Origin: Ophioceras dolichostomum
Lineage: Eukaryota; Ascomycota; Sordariomycetes; Magnaporthales; Ophioceraceae
Reading direction: 5' to 3'
Assembly: GCA_003049485.1 (NCBI GenBank)
Contig: PYST01000289.1
Span: 1-51,996 of the forward strand
DNA: 51,996 nucleotides
Part shown: positions 21,212-31,356 of the stretch, in pieces
Position numbering within the stretch: the first letter of the stretch is position 1
How the letters are laid out: the number at the start of each line of letters is the position of its first letter
The notes under the pieces: model-generated
Database searches by the model: none
Told to the model about the DNA's origin: nothing
Seen by the model: the letters and a program-made list of their open reading frames with translations, nothing else
Translations under genes and position numbers: made by a program

Positions 21212-22647
21212 TCAGTGTTTGTCTATCGTCTGGGTGGTTTGAACACCAGCGTTTGCCACCCATCCTTCGCCGTGCTTGTACATCGCCTCCTGGCCCTCAA
21301 GATCCGAATCCGAGACGTCGTATGTTTGCCAGGTACTGTCTGACCTTATCAACTCGTCTTCATTCTGAGCGACGATGCGAGGTACTGCGTACGCGCTTCT
21401 CGGGGAAGGCGTCCCTGGAATATCCGTGGCCGCTACTACGCAGGGAATCTTAATAGCGGGTCTCGAGAGGTCGGGTGAGGCGGAGGACTGCAGCACGATT
21501 GGTCCGAGATCATCGCTGAAATCCCCTGCGAAGGGATCCAGTAGTACCTCTCTGTGCGTAGAGTGAGTGTGGATGCTCCTCGGGCGCGAGCATGGGCTCG
21601 GAGTATCCGCTTCGCCCTTCGTCTTCCCCTTCTTCTCCTTCTCCTCCTTGTCGCGCCGAGGAGCCCGGTGGCGCCGTTGCTTCTTCCGTCTGCCCTCGAT
21701 GTCAGAGTCGATGTCTTTCGTAAAACCGGAGTCGACATTTCTCTTCGGCCTCGGGGCAGCTCCACTGAGGAACTTTTTGTGGCCATCGAGCAACTGAGAG
21801 TCGAGGTCTAGGCAGCCGATGGCAGAGGTGGAGTTGCGCTTTGCACCGATGCGCAGCCCTGCAGTTCTCGTCTCTCGCTCGGAGAAGCCGTCTCCAGCAT
21901 GCCAGCCTTCGCGGGGCTGTTTCGGGAGTTTCTTGAATTCCCTGGTCCTCTCGTCGGATGGGAGAAACCGTGGCTTGTTTCGGCGTGTGCTCGAGACGCG
22001 CAAAGGCTTCCATGGTGAGCCGGAGGTCGAAGTGGCTGCCGTGGTGGGACTGATCAGTTCGTCATGATCCTCTATCTCTTCTAGCTCTCTGTGTTCTACC
22101 AAGTGAAGGTGTAAGTCTGTCGGTCTATCTTGATAGAATCTGTATCTTCGACTCAGGTTTACTCACCGCTCTCGTATTTCGGGTCTGACCCGGACGATTC
22201 ATCGGACACAGCTTCTACACGTGCATTAATGCCTCTGCGAGCGCCACATCTCCCGCTGGCACCGACTTGAGAGCCGTCGGTGATGCGGCCCTTGATCTCA
22301 TTCAAAGGGGAGGAACTCGAAACCTCGATTTCTCTAGGGCTGTCAACCACCTCGCTAGGGCTGCTTTGGTACGTCTGGAGACATTGCATGAGGATTGAAG
22401 GAGGCTTGCGGGGTTTGGGCATCCAGATGATAGCTACGCCATCTCCTTCATCGGATATTGGCTTCCCTCGCGGTTCGGGGCTGGGATGCCCTGGTGAACA
22501 GGCGTTCTTCTCCGAGATACTCTGTTCGGCTAGCTTCACCCGGCCCTGGTTGTGGTCGTAGCGTGTGGTCATCGACGGGGAGTCCTGCTTTGTGGAGTGC
22601 GCTCTAGGGTTGGGGGCCGTCCGGCCTAGAGGCGGCAAAGAGAGCAT
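21212..22647 (-). CDS. Disordered, basic/acidic protein of unknown function
   Basis: Not recognised. The model joins 22647..22167 and 22095..21212 through a GTGAGT intron with a TTGGTAG acceptor, giving 454 aa. The protein is rich in Ser, Arg, Lys and Glu, without predicted helical cores. Visible pieces are MPKPRKPPSILMQCLQ, a highly basic block (GRRKKQRRHRAPRRDKEEKE) that would serve as a nuclear localisation signal, and a C-terminal stretch (WQTYDVSDSDLEGQEAMYKHGEGWV) that looks more conserved. The start is uncertain. An open stretch at 22831-22604 overlaps the first exon in another frame and encodes a signal-peptide-like MRRRQLLLAVALLICLQ, so a different first exon is possible. A nuclear or chromatin role is only a guess from composition. 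Confidence 0.55.
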
Positions 22648-23183
22648 CGCATCTCTCCCAGTTGCATGGCAGTGGATGAGATGCTGTGTTTACCAGAGAG
22701 CAACCTACAACATCGGATGTTGAGACAGTCAAGACTTGTTGAAGGCAGATGAGGAGAGCTACAGCCAAGAGAAGCTGTCGCCTCCTCATAACAGGCAGCC
22801 TACGAATTTCAAGCCCCTCATTCTTCCTCATAACCTGTTAGTGCAATCGAGCAACGGAAGAGGAAAGTGGGGGAATGTCGGTCAATTCTTTGATAAAATC
22901 GTCGTTTCCCGAAAGGGGCGATGTAAGGGGGAGGAAAGAGCTTTCAGTTAAGATGGAGAGGAAGGTGCTCTTGAAGTTCACCTCTCATTCCGAACTAGAA
23001 GGCGAAGGTAAAACAGTACGATGTAGTGAAATGCTTCCACACGCAACATAATCCATGCCGGTCAATATCTTGCTGTCATGTAAGGAGTCGCCCCGTCTTT
23101 TGTGGCTCGTCCAGAAGCGGACGCTCTTGAGTCGTCAACACGGCTGGCCATTGGAAGCATTGGGTTGGGAAGAATTGAACGAT
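22648..23183. other. Intergenic region
   Basis: 536 bp between the start of the unknown gene and the 3' end of the QutR-type gene. It contains the signal-peptide-like reading frame mentioned for the unknown gene and otherwise nothing recognised. Confidence 0.45.
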
Positions 23184-25745
23184 TTACCAAGACGCAGAGT
23201 GTTCACTAGTTTGTCGCGCCCACATCTTACGACATACGCTCTTCATCAATCTCTTTGGGGCCATGCGGCCAGTCATCAACTCAAAGGCCTCGATGGCCAT
23301 TTCGCTGACAACTTCCAGTCCGTCGACTACGACCCACGCCGGGGCCACCGTGTCCGCGAATGCCTGCATCTGAGCCACCAGCGGAGTGATGAGAGGCTCG
23401 TATGCAAGCTGTCCGCAGTTGTAGAGAAAGGCAAGGTTAGAGGGTTCATCAGCTGGAAGCTCTAATGAGTCGGCCATGGTCATCATGCCTTGGGGCAAAA
23501 CCAGGGAAATCGTGCGACTCACCTCCACCACGACACCGCCCGTGGGACTACCGAGCCACTGCTGCGGCATCTCGAAGTCGGCTGGCGTGCTACCGTCAAT
23601 GCTCGTCGCCGGCACACAGGATATTATCATGGTTGGGGGCTCATAAGAGCTGGGCCAAGGCTCGGAGAGCGACGAGAGCACGTGGCAGATCTGCAGAGGA
23701 GTATTGCCTGTCGTGGCGATGCTCTTCTTCTGGGCGACGTCGTTGAAGTGGGCGGCCACAGCGATGGCGTTTTGCGGTGTTCGGTTATAGATGAAGATGT
23801 TCCGGCAGCCCAGCTGGATGAGGGCGTATATGGCTGCTCTCGCCATGCCGCCGGCGCCAATGACCAGGCCTGTCGTTTTAGACGGACGCACATAGTTGCG
23901 AGGGCTGATGGCCCGCTTGAGGCAGGTCAGAATGGAGCTCCAGTCGGTGTTGTCGCCGAAGAAATTGTTTACCGGGCCGCCCTTATTCCTGGAGGTTGCG
24001 TGGTCAAGGATCGACTCCGATTTGCCGCGGAGGGGGAGCAGTACGTTGACGGCCCCGATCACGTCGGCGTGGTGGCTCTTGAGCTTGAGATGGGGCATGA
24101 TGGCCACCTTGAAAGGCGCGGCAAGAGACGCGCCGCCGAAGTTGGTGGCGAAGCAGATCTGGTACAGCTCCGCCAGAGTCGAGCAGTCGACAGGCTGGAA
24201 GCTGTGGGGCATGCCGGAGAAGTCGTACGCTGCGTGGTGCATGGCGGGCGAGATGGAGTAGGACACGCTCGCACCCAGCGTGTAGAACTGGAGAGGGTCG
24301 AGGAGAAACTGGCCGAAGAGTTGCTCGAACGAACTGCGGTAACTGCAGAGAGTTGCTAGATGGTCGTCATTCCCCATTTTAACATGCTTGACGGGATTGA
24401 GGATATTGCACTGGAGCGGCGTCCGAACTCCAAGGACGGAGTAATCGTATGCGACAAGGGGCGGCTTTGGGTCCGGGACTATCGCCTGAATTTTTTCCTT
24501 GAACTCGGTCAATCGCTCAGGAGAACTGTCGCCGGAGCAGAACCGCACCATCCTGACGACGTCGCATCCGAGGCCCTGCGCGCGGCGGAAGTTCTCGACG
24601 TGGCTGGGGTCGGCCCATGCCACAGCGGACATACCTAAGATCCAGAAGTTGCCCATGACTTTGGACCTTCCCCTGTCACGGAGAACCCCTTCGACGAGAG
24701 GCTGGCTCCTCTGAAGGTCGAGACTTATATAGTCGACGTTGAGGCGGAGACCAAGGGCAAGGAGGTCAGCGTCTGTTGTGTCTCTCTCCTCTAAAGATCT
24801 TTTGCGTTGGCCTCTCGGGTTCTCCTCGACGTGGTATATCACGGGGCACGCTAGCCTTCTCCTGATCAGGGCGACCTGCTTCGCTATCAGATTGTGGATG
24901 TCATCCGGCCAACAGTCAATGATGAGCTCGACGCAGTCGCCTTGCGCTTCCAGATCTTCCCACTCCAGGTTCATATTGAGGAGACACGACAGACGCAGGC
25001 GAAGGGCATATGAGAACTGCCTATGCTGTGGGGGAACCGCATGGATGGAGAAAGGGCTTTCAAACAGCTTCCGAAGCCAAGGTTGGCCCTGAAGCAAGTC
25101 CAAAAACCTGCCGAAGTCCTCCTTGGCGTCGAGCAGGGTCGACGAGCTAGCCGAGAGAGAATCCCACCGTGGGCTGTTGTCGCTGATCATGGGTGACCTG
25201 GCGGTGCTGCTGGGGTCGAAAAGGTTATAATACTCGAGATTCGAGCAGGCCCTGTGGCTCTGGTCGGCTTCCAGAAATTGCCTGGCGTCGGCCTGGTCCA
25301 GGAACTTCATCACCTGCTCCGTCTCGCGATGGACGTAGACCACCGGGTTCGTGCTGGAATACTGCGCAAGAAGACTCTGAGCCTCTGAGGACAGGCTGGT
25401 CATCCCACACACGATAATGCAGCCTCGTCGGTTCTTGTCGAGCATCTGCTTGAAGACGTCGGCGGTTTGACGTGCGAAGGCATCTTTGCCATGCTTCTTG
25501 AGGAAAGTGCCGCGAGACAAGCCGGTGATCTGCTCGAAGCAGTGGTCCTCGGTAAGCAGGCGTCGTCTCAGGTGAAGAGCGCCGATGAAGCCGAGAGACC
25601 GCTTGCCGGCGCCCCGGCAACCGACTAAGACAATGGACGACTCCGGGTCGAAGAGCCGCACATTCGTCGGCGGGCCCATCCTGTCTGGCCTTGCCCCTGA
25701 CCCTGACGGGGTCCCCTCCGCTTCAGCAGGCGTTGAGGTACTCAT
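23184..25745 (-). CDS. qutR: Quinate pathway repressor, QutR/QA-1S type
   Basis: Multidomain repressor derived from the last three domains of the pentafunctional AROM protein. In Aspergillus and Neurospora it keeps the quinate catabolic genes silent by acting on the activator QutA/QA-1F until quinate or shikimate is present. A single uninterrupted frame of 853 aa is close to the family length (about 920). Residues about 35-210 are shikimate-kinase-like with P-loop GCRGAGKRS at 42-50. Residues about 240-480 resemble type I dehydroquinase, but the expected catalytic Lys is Arg398 (GCDVVRMVRFC), fitting a regulator rather than an enzyme. Residues about 487-853 are shikimate-dehydrogenase-like (YTLGASVSYSISPAMHHAAY, GAGGMARAAIYAL, NRTPQNA). 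No quinate catabolic gene lies nearby. A Zn2Cys6 gene is divergent but is not QutA by size or finger sequence. Confidence 0.93.
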   Translation of the reverse strand: MSTSTPAEAEGTPSGSGARPDRMGPPTNVRLFDPESSIVLVGCRGAGKRSLGFIGALHLRRRLLTEDHCFEQITGLSRGTFLKKHGKDAFARQTADVFKQMLDKNRRGCIIVCGMTSLSSEAQSLLAQYSSTNPVVYVHRETEQVMKFLDQADARQFLEADQSHRACSNLEYYNLFDPSSTARSPMISDNSPRWDSLSASSSTLLDAKEDFGRFLDLLQGQPWLRKLFESPFSIHAVPPQHRQFSYALRLRLSCLLNMNLEWEDLEAQGDCVELIIDCWPDDIHNLIAKQVALIRRRLACPVIYHVEENPRGQRKRSLEERDTTDADLLALGLRLNVDYISLDLQRSQPLVEGVLRDRGRSKVMGNFWILGMSAVAWADPSHVENFRRAQGLGCDVVRMVRFCSGDSSPERLTEFKEKIQAIVPDPKPPLVAYDYSVLGVRTPLQCNILNPVKHVKMGNDDHLATLCSYRSSFEQLFGQFLLDPLQFYTLGASVSYSISPAMHHAAYDFSGMPHSFQPVDCSTLAELYQICFATNFGGASLAAPFKVAIMPHLKLKSHHADVIGAVNVLLPLRGKSESILDHATSRNKGGPVNNFFGDNTDWSSILTCLKRAISPRNYVRPSKTTGLVIGAGGMARAAIYALIQLGCRNIFIYNRTPQNAIAVAAHFNDVAQKKSIATTGNTPLQICHVLSSLSEPWPSSYEPPTMIISCVPATSIDGSTPADFEMPQQWLGSPTGGVVVEVSRTISLVLPQGMMTMADSLELPADEPSNLAFLYNCGQLAYEPLITPLVAQMQAFADTVAPAWVVVDGLEVVSEMAIEAFELMTGRMAPKRLMKSVCRKMWARQTSEHSASW

Positions 25746-26616
25746 TCGCCAGGTTCAACCTCACTGACGGCGCTTCGGCCTCTTCTGGGAGCGGTCCAGC
25801 CTTGGCAGATGCTCCGCGTATGTCATCATCCTCTCCTTGATGTCGTTGGTCGGCAGCCACAGGGCTCGAGGGCTTGAGAGGGCTTGGACAGCAAAAGCAC
25901 CCACACAGTCTGTGCTTCTCGGACAACCACGGAAACTACAGAAACGCGGTGTCTTGAAGGACATAAAAGTAACCTGGATTTCGGGGTTCGTGATACCGAT
26001 CAGTGGCTGGTGAGCTTCGGGGGATTTATATGCTTGACATGCCCCATGGCCACATGGTGTGGAACCACTCTACAGTCGTAATATTTCGACTGCACAAGGC
26101 ACTTCCGGCACGGCAGATTGTCAGATAGATCATGGATTGCTCATCATCTGCGGGCAATCCATTCTCCCCCCTCGAGAAACTCCAATGGCAGCCACAGCAC
26201 CCCCAGTACCCCGCACTTAGCGCCTATCGTGCTCTTAATAGGCCCGCTGTGGAGGGTTCGGCCCGCCTAGCGAGAGGGGCGATCCGAGCACACCCCAGCC
26301 GTTTTGTTGCTGAAGCTCGCAACGGGGTTCGCGGGGATTAGGCCCGGAGGTACGGATTATTTTGCAAGAAGAGGAAGAGACGGGTGGGAAAAAACGTGAT
26401 CTCCCCGCAGGCGTTTTCGCTCCATCACCTGAGGTCGGCATCGGCACACTGAAGGGAGTAAACCGGAACCGGAGGAGGCCAGGCTTGGGATATCCGGACG
26501 GACATGGCGCAAAAGTGCGATATTCTGGACTCCATTCACCATCTCGCACATCTCTGCCGGAGTCATTCCCAACCACCGCATTCTGGCTGCCCTGCGGCGA
26601 CTCCGATGATTCGACA
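25746..26616. other. Divergent intergenic region, QutR-type gene / Zn2Cys6 gene
   Basis: 871 bp with both promoters. An open frame continues upstream of the factor's ATG (from 26362) but has no family-like content and is taken as 5' untranslated. No palindromic activator site was picked out by eye. Confidence 0.45.
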
Positions 26617-27853
26617 ATGAGCACCAGCGCCACCGCCGACGAGACGAGGGCGGGGACCGGGGAAGGCCAGCCGGACGAGATGGATGGGCAAGATGTGGCG
26701 GCCAGTGAGGCGGCGACTGCGGAGGACAACCCCCGCAAAAGAAAGAAGAGCTCTCGGGCGTAAGTTTTTTTTCTGGGGGTACAGATCGATTGATCCATGC
26801 TGATGCATCAATTACTTACTTGCCCCTTTTTATACTCCGTACTCCATTCAATGCCTTGTTAAAGGTGCTTGTGACCTCGGAAAGCTACCTGCTTGAGAAG
26901 CTAACCAACCCTTTGCTCTAATATGCGATCTTCTATTCCGCTTGTCCGACATTATAAAGCTGCGACTATTGCCATGTCAACCATCAGCCATGCGACAATG
27001 CAAAGCCAAGATGCAGCTACTGCCAGAAGCACAACAAGCAGTGCCTCTACCTGCGGCCACAGAAGAAAAGGGGCCCGGCGCAGGGCTACAGAAATGCACT
27101 CCACAGCATGCGTGAGAGCGCCGCGGCCTGGGGTGCCGCGCTGATTCTGATTCCGGAGTTGAGCGCTAAGGTGGAGGCTGCCCTGAGCCAGAGTGACGAG
27201 GGCAAACGCCTCGCCCGCGCCATCAAAGATCCCCAGCAGCAGGACCACTACATACAGGCTTGGCAACAGAGCGGTGCTTTCAGGGCCTTCTTCTGCGACG
27301 ACGCCGCGGTGTCGGAAGAAGGGGGCAACGAGCCGCGCTCGAACAGGCCAGAGTCTTCGTCACGTGCTCGGCCCCGGGGTCCTTCCATCACATCCACCGA
27401 CCGGCCGCCCAAGGCGAAGGCAGAGCCCACGGGCTCGCAGAGCAGCATACTCACGCCATCACCTTCGCAAGACGGGAGCAAAGGCGTGACTCAGGATGCT
27501 TCGACGCGCAACGATGTCCCAAGACATCCGTCACTCTCCGTGTCCGACTTGGTGGCGAAGGATGCAGCAAGATCGTGAGTACCTCCCTCCCTTCATCCCT
27601 CCCAACGACCCCTGTCGAATTAACTCTCTAACATGTCCGGTGCGGTATTTCGACGCGTAGCTCCGAAGGATTCTCGCAAACACTTGGATCCCTCGGGTTC
27701 GCACCGGGGGAGACTCTTGAGGACTTTGTCGCCATGTCATCCAACCCGGAGCCTATCGAGGAGGGTCCCCTCGATTTCGACCCGTCACTCGGCAGTGAGC
27801 TCGACCAAAAGGCCTACTACGAGCTACTCATGGGCAAAAGCTTCTTCCCATGA
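26617..27853 (+). CDS. Small Zn(II)2Cys6 transcription factor
   Basis: DNA-binding regulator of the fungal binuclear zinc cluster class. Exons 26617..26759, 26960..27574 and 27661..27853 give 316 aa. The first intron ends just before the finger, so exon 1 (PRKRKKSSRA) joins to CDYCHVNHQPCDNAKPRCSYC; with QKHNKQC this fits C-x2-C-x6-C-x6-C-x2-C-x6-C exactly. A linker follows (LRPQKKRGPAQGYRNALHSM), then a helical segment (SAAAWGAALILIPELSAKVE), a Ser/Pro-rich region and a conserved end (GFSQTLGSLGFAPGETLEDF ... YYELLMGKSFFP). It lacks the large fungal transcription factor middle-homology domain, so it is short for the class. The adjacent divergent QutR-type gene is suggestive but does not prove a functional link. 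Target genes are unknown. Confidence 0.88.
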
Positions 27854-28197
27854 GCTCTAGAAAGCCAGACGCGACAGCATCCATTCTCCAGAACTACGGC
27901 ATCGGATAATTGGGGCCTGGCTGCGGCCTCGGGGCCCGGTCATGCTGAACAGCTTCAATTACACTAATATGGTATACATCGATGGGATATCAAACTGATA
28001 GAGTGGCATCCGCCTCCTACATACGGGAACAGCAAACCGAAAAGGGATCAGAAAGAGGGGGGGAAACATGACGGCCTTTCTCAACTCATAGCCCAACCTT
28101 AATGCCCTGCCTAACGCCGGATATCGGATACAAAAAGACAGCCCGAAGAGAAACCGCAACAAAAAGGGATGGAACGGGTGGATACAGGGGCTCCAGC
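27854..28197. other. Intergenic region between two convergent 3' ends
   Basis: 344 bp; both flanking genes end here. Nothing recognised. Confidence 0.5.
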
Positions 28198-29716
28198 TCA
28201 TCGGACGCTCGACAGCCAAACCGCGGCATTGTCGGTACACGTCTTCGCCCAGCTGAGGTCCCAGTTCATGCCCTGGAGCGAGAACATCTCGGCGGCCGAC
28301 AGAGCCGTGTGGTCGCGGCCCTCCCGCTGAGCCGACCACACGAACTGGCATATGTCGACGGCGAGCGCGCACGCCGCGGACGTGACGGTGGCGGGCGACG
28401 CGTCCGAAATCTGCCGCCCGCACAGGGCCAGTATGTCCTGCAGCTCGGACGACCAGTCCCAGTGGCCGTCGGGCGCCTGCAGCGAGATGATGCGCCTGAG
28501 CAGCTCGATGCGGTTGTGCGGGTCATAGGGGGCCGCGCCGCCCGGGGTGCCCACGCCGCCGTACACCGAGACGACGGCCGTCGTGGTCGAGATCGTCGCT
28601 GCCGCGGGCGACTTCCCGCCGTCGGCGGTGCTGCTGATGGCGGGGCTCGGGCTCGTGCCGATGTGGGTGGCGGCCTGGGCGGCGGTGTATTGCTGCTGCT
28701 GCTGGTGGTACTGCCCCATGGTGCCCATGGTGCCCATGGACGGGTTCGAGCCTAGAGGCGAGGTGTGGCCGTAGATCTGTTGCTGCTTCATGTGGGCCTC
28801 GGCGGCCGGCGTGGCGACGGCGTAGGCCGAACCGGTCTGGTGGGCGGGCTGGCCCTGGTAGAACGTTGCCGCTGGAGCCATCGCCGGGGCCATCGCCGCC
28901 GGGGCCATCATCGGGGCGAACGCCGGTTGTTGGACCTGTGCCGTCGGAGGAGCCGAGACCGGGTTGGGGTTGAAACCCACCGGCGTCACGCGTCGGAGGC
29001 CGATGACGAAGAAGATGGCCAGGAGGACGAGGTCGATGAAGCTGCATGCATGGTCGGTCCATGGCGCATCAGTTTCAGACTCCTGCAGAGGGGGATTGGG
29101 GGCGCTGCGCCAAATCACAGCATTGCGGCGAGAGAGATGGGAGGCGAGGGATGGGTTTGCCTTGGGTTTGCCTTGGGTTTGCCTTGGGTTTGCCTTGGGT
29201 TTACCTACCAGTTTACCGCTGATCCTCCGACAGCCACCGCCCTCCAGATTATGTGCCCATCTCCATCACCCCTCCCAGGCAGTAATGAGTATCCCGCTCC
29301 CGAGCTTTGCTTCAGCTTCAACTCTGCGTCCAGGCCGACAGTGACGTAGTAGAGCGTCACGGCCCAGACGGCGGCTAGAGCGACGAGCCAGGCTGGTATA
29401 ATAAATCGATGATAGATCCCGACCTTTGCGCCGAGAAAGCAGCAGTATATTCCGAGGAAGAACTGCAAACCGGTCTAGTGTAGGGGAAGGAGTAGTTCCC
29501 GCTCGTCAGCAACGGGACTTGACTTGTGAGGAGTTCAAAGGATTGCTAGCCGGAAAATTGGCTGGAACATACCGCTACGACGCCCAAGATGAATACGGTA
29601 CTGTGGACGGTGTATGCGAACACCACGCCGTAGACGACGACACCGGTGATCAAGCTCTGTACTGGCAGGACGTAGCTGAAGGCGCGGGGAATCGTGGTGC
29701 ACCGTCCCAGCGCCAT
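28198..29716 (-). CDS. MARVEL-like four-helix membrane protein with a VIT/VWA-type C-terminal tail
   Basis: Exons 29716..29573, 29462..29209 and 29041..28198 give 413 aa. The first part has four hydrophobic helices spread over three exons: YVLPVQSLITGVVVYGVVFA, FFLGIYCCFLG, WLVALAAVWAVTLYYVTVGL and CFIDLVLLAIFFVIGLRRV. That arrangement is typical of fungal MARVEL-like plasma-membrane proteins. A long linker rich in Ala, Met, Pro and Gln (APMMAPAAMAPAMAPAATF, YHQQQQQYTAAQAA) follows. The last 90 residues (IELLRRIISLQAPDGHWDWS, LQDILALCGRQ) resemble the C-terminal helical module of VIT/VWA proteins such as vault PARP, where a LxxLQxxDGxW motif recurs. Exon 2 ends at an ATTG-type donor (CTG/GTAGGT) that joins in phase. 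Function is unknown. Confidence 0.75.
29153..29203 (+). repeat. 11-bp minisatellite in an intron
   Basis: Four perfect GGGTTTGCCTT units plus GGGTTTA. The array fills nearly a third of the 167-nt second intron of the MARVEL-like gene and ends 4 bp from its splice donor. Confidence 0.9.
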
Positions 29717-31356
29717 GGTTGTTTTTGGGAGGACCGCTATGCGCGGTGGTGGCAGCGATTACGACCACAACAAGCCAAGCAGCGCGAGCGGACGCAGGAA
29801 TAGCGACAAGAACTGAATAGGAACAAACAATAGCAAAATGACAGGAAAGGAGTGACTGGATGACTAGATGATGAATGGTGTTGAAGCAATTCAAGATGAA
29901 CACGATTCCCAGACTTTGATCATTTTTCCCTTTTCTCTCCTCTCTCCCGCAACGCGCTTCTCAAACTAGAACCCACTAGACAGACAGACAGACAGACTCC
30001 CTTTTCCTCTTCTTTTCCCCATTTTTGCCACGCCACGATGATCAGCAGCAGCAGCGGGAAGAAGAAATGCCCCTAGTGGCCCTCATAACAATTTTTTTCT
30101 AACGCCCGTACGCAATGCTCATAGGCAGGTACCTTCCTACCCACCCACGCAAGACGGCTCGCGGGCCACTCGTCGGGGTTCTAGCGCGTGCGGCTGAGAG
30201 ACCACCCACGTCTGATAGCCCGAAATCGTGCGTCGCCTAAAGGGCACATAATGAAAGAAAGGGAGGGCGATGGCTGCTGCGCCGGTTTTGATTCGATAGG
30301 TAGAGACAGGGATCCATCCAGCTTCGGTGAAAATAACGCCACAGGACTTGTACATGAGTAGGTACTTTGCTTTTGCTGTCCTGCCTGGTTGCCTCTGCTG
30401 CCCTTTTATGCCCTTCTTCCCCTCTGCATGCCCCTCTGCTCTGCCCCTCCGCGTTGCAGCGTGTCCTGTGCAGTGCAGCTCGAAAGTGACCAGACGGACG
30501 TGGACCTTGCTGTGCGGCTACCCGTACCAATGTGCATCCATCCCTACTGTACATGTAGGTTGCTTTGCAAGTCGCAACATACCAGGACATGACTGACCCC
30601 TTCCTGTCAACCATCCATCTGCCCTATCAGGGGTCAAGTCGGTGTGAGTGAAGGGGGCGCGGCACTTGTTTCTTCCGTCCGATCTCGCGCTTCCCAATTC
30701 GGACGAGCTAGGTTACCGGCAAATTGGAGCGACAAGCACGCGCCAATCTTCATTTCCACAGGGCCGCCGAAATAGGTATCGGTTTTCTTGTTTTAGTGTT
30801 AGTGCTCGAGCGTCTTTCCTTCTTTCTGCTTAGGGCCTCCACGCGGCTGGAGTTGAGGCTCGCAGATCCACAGGTATTGGATGAACCTTGCACGGCGGCT
30901 AGGCGTGCGTTATATCGAATGAGAGCTCGGGTTCTGCCGAGACGGATTTCCGCGAATGTTCAAGTTGGTAGGAGAGAGGACTTGTTGGAGTGATGGTCAA
31001 CCAGCTGGCGTAGCTGGGGGGTAGGCACTGCATTAGGTTGTGGCAGAAGGAAATTACCGAAGTGACAGCTGAACCGAGACAGGCTGCCTTGGCGAATTGG
31101 CATGTCAAAGCTTGAGGCATTGTCTGAGCGAACTGTTCTCCTCAATTCTAAACTTAAGACAGAGAAAGAAAAAGCAAAATACGGAGTAGATAAGGGGGAC
31201 AAGGGATGGATCAGCTGACCTTGCTGTTCTCTGTTGGTATCATATGTCATTATTAAAACCCTCCTCTCATCCGAGCCCCGACAAACCCGGATAAACCCCG
31301 TCCATTTACACTACCCCATCTATGTCTCTCATCTCTCATGTCTCGTCTCTCGTCTC
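29717..31356. other. Intergenic region
   Basis: 1.64 kb between the start of the MARVEL-like gene and the 3' end of the hemerythrin-domain gene. It holds a (GACA)n run at 29979-29997 and CT-rich promoter-like DNA near 29930-30020. No coding sequence was recognised. Confidence 0.5.

Noticed and set aside
22604..22831. Small secreted protein on the minus strand
   Set aside because: It has a signal-peptide-like start but overlaps the first exon of the unknown gene in another frame, has only a short tail, and no paired cysteines. It is kept only as an alternative first exon.
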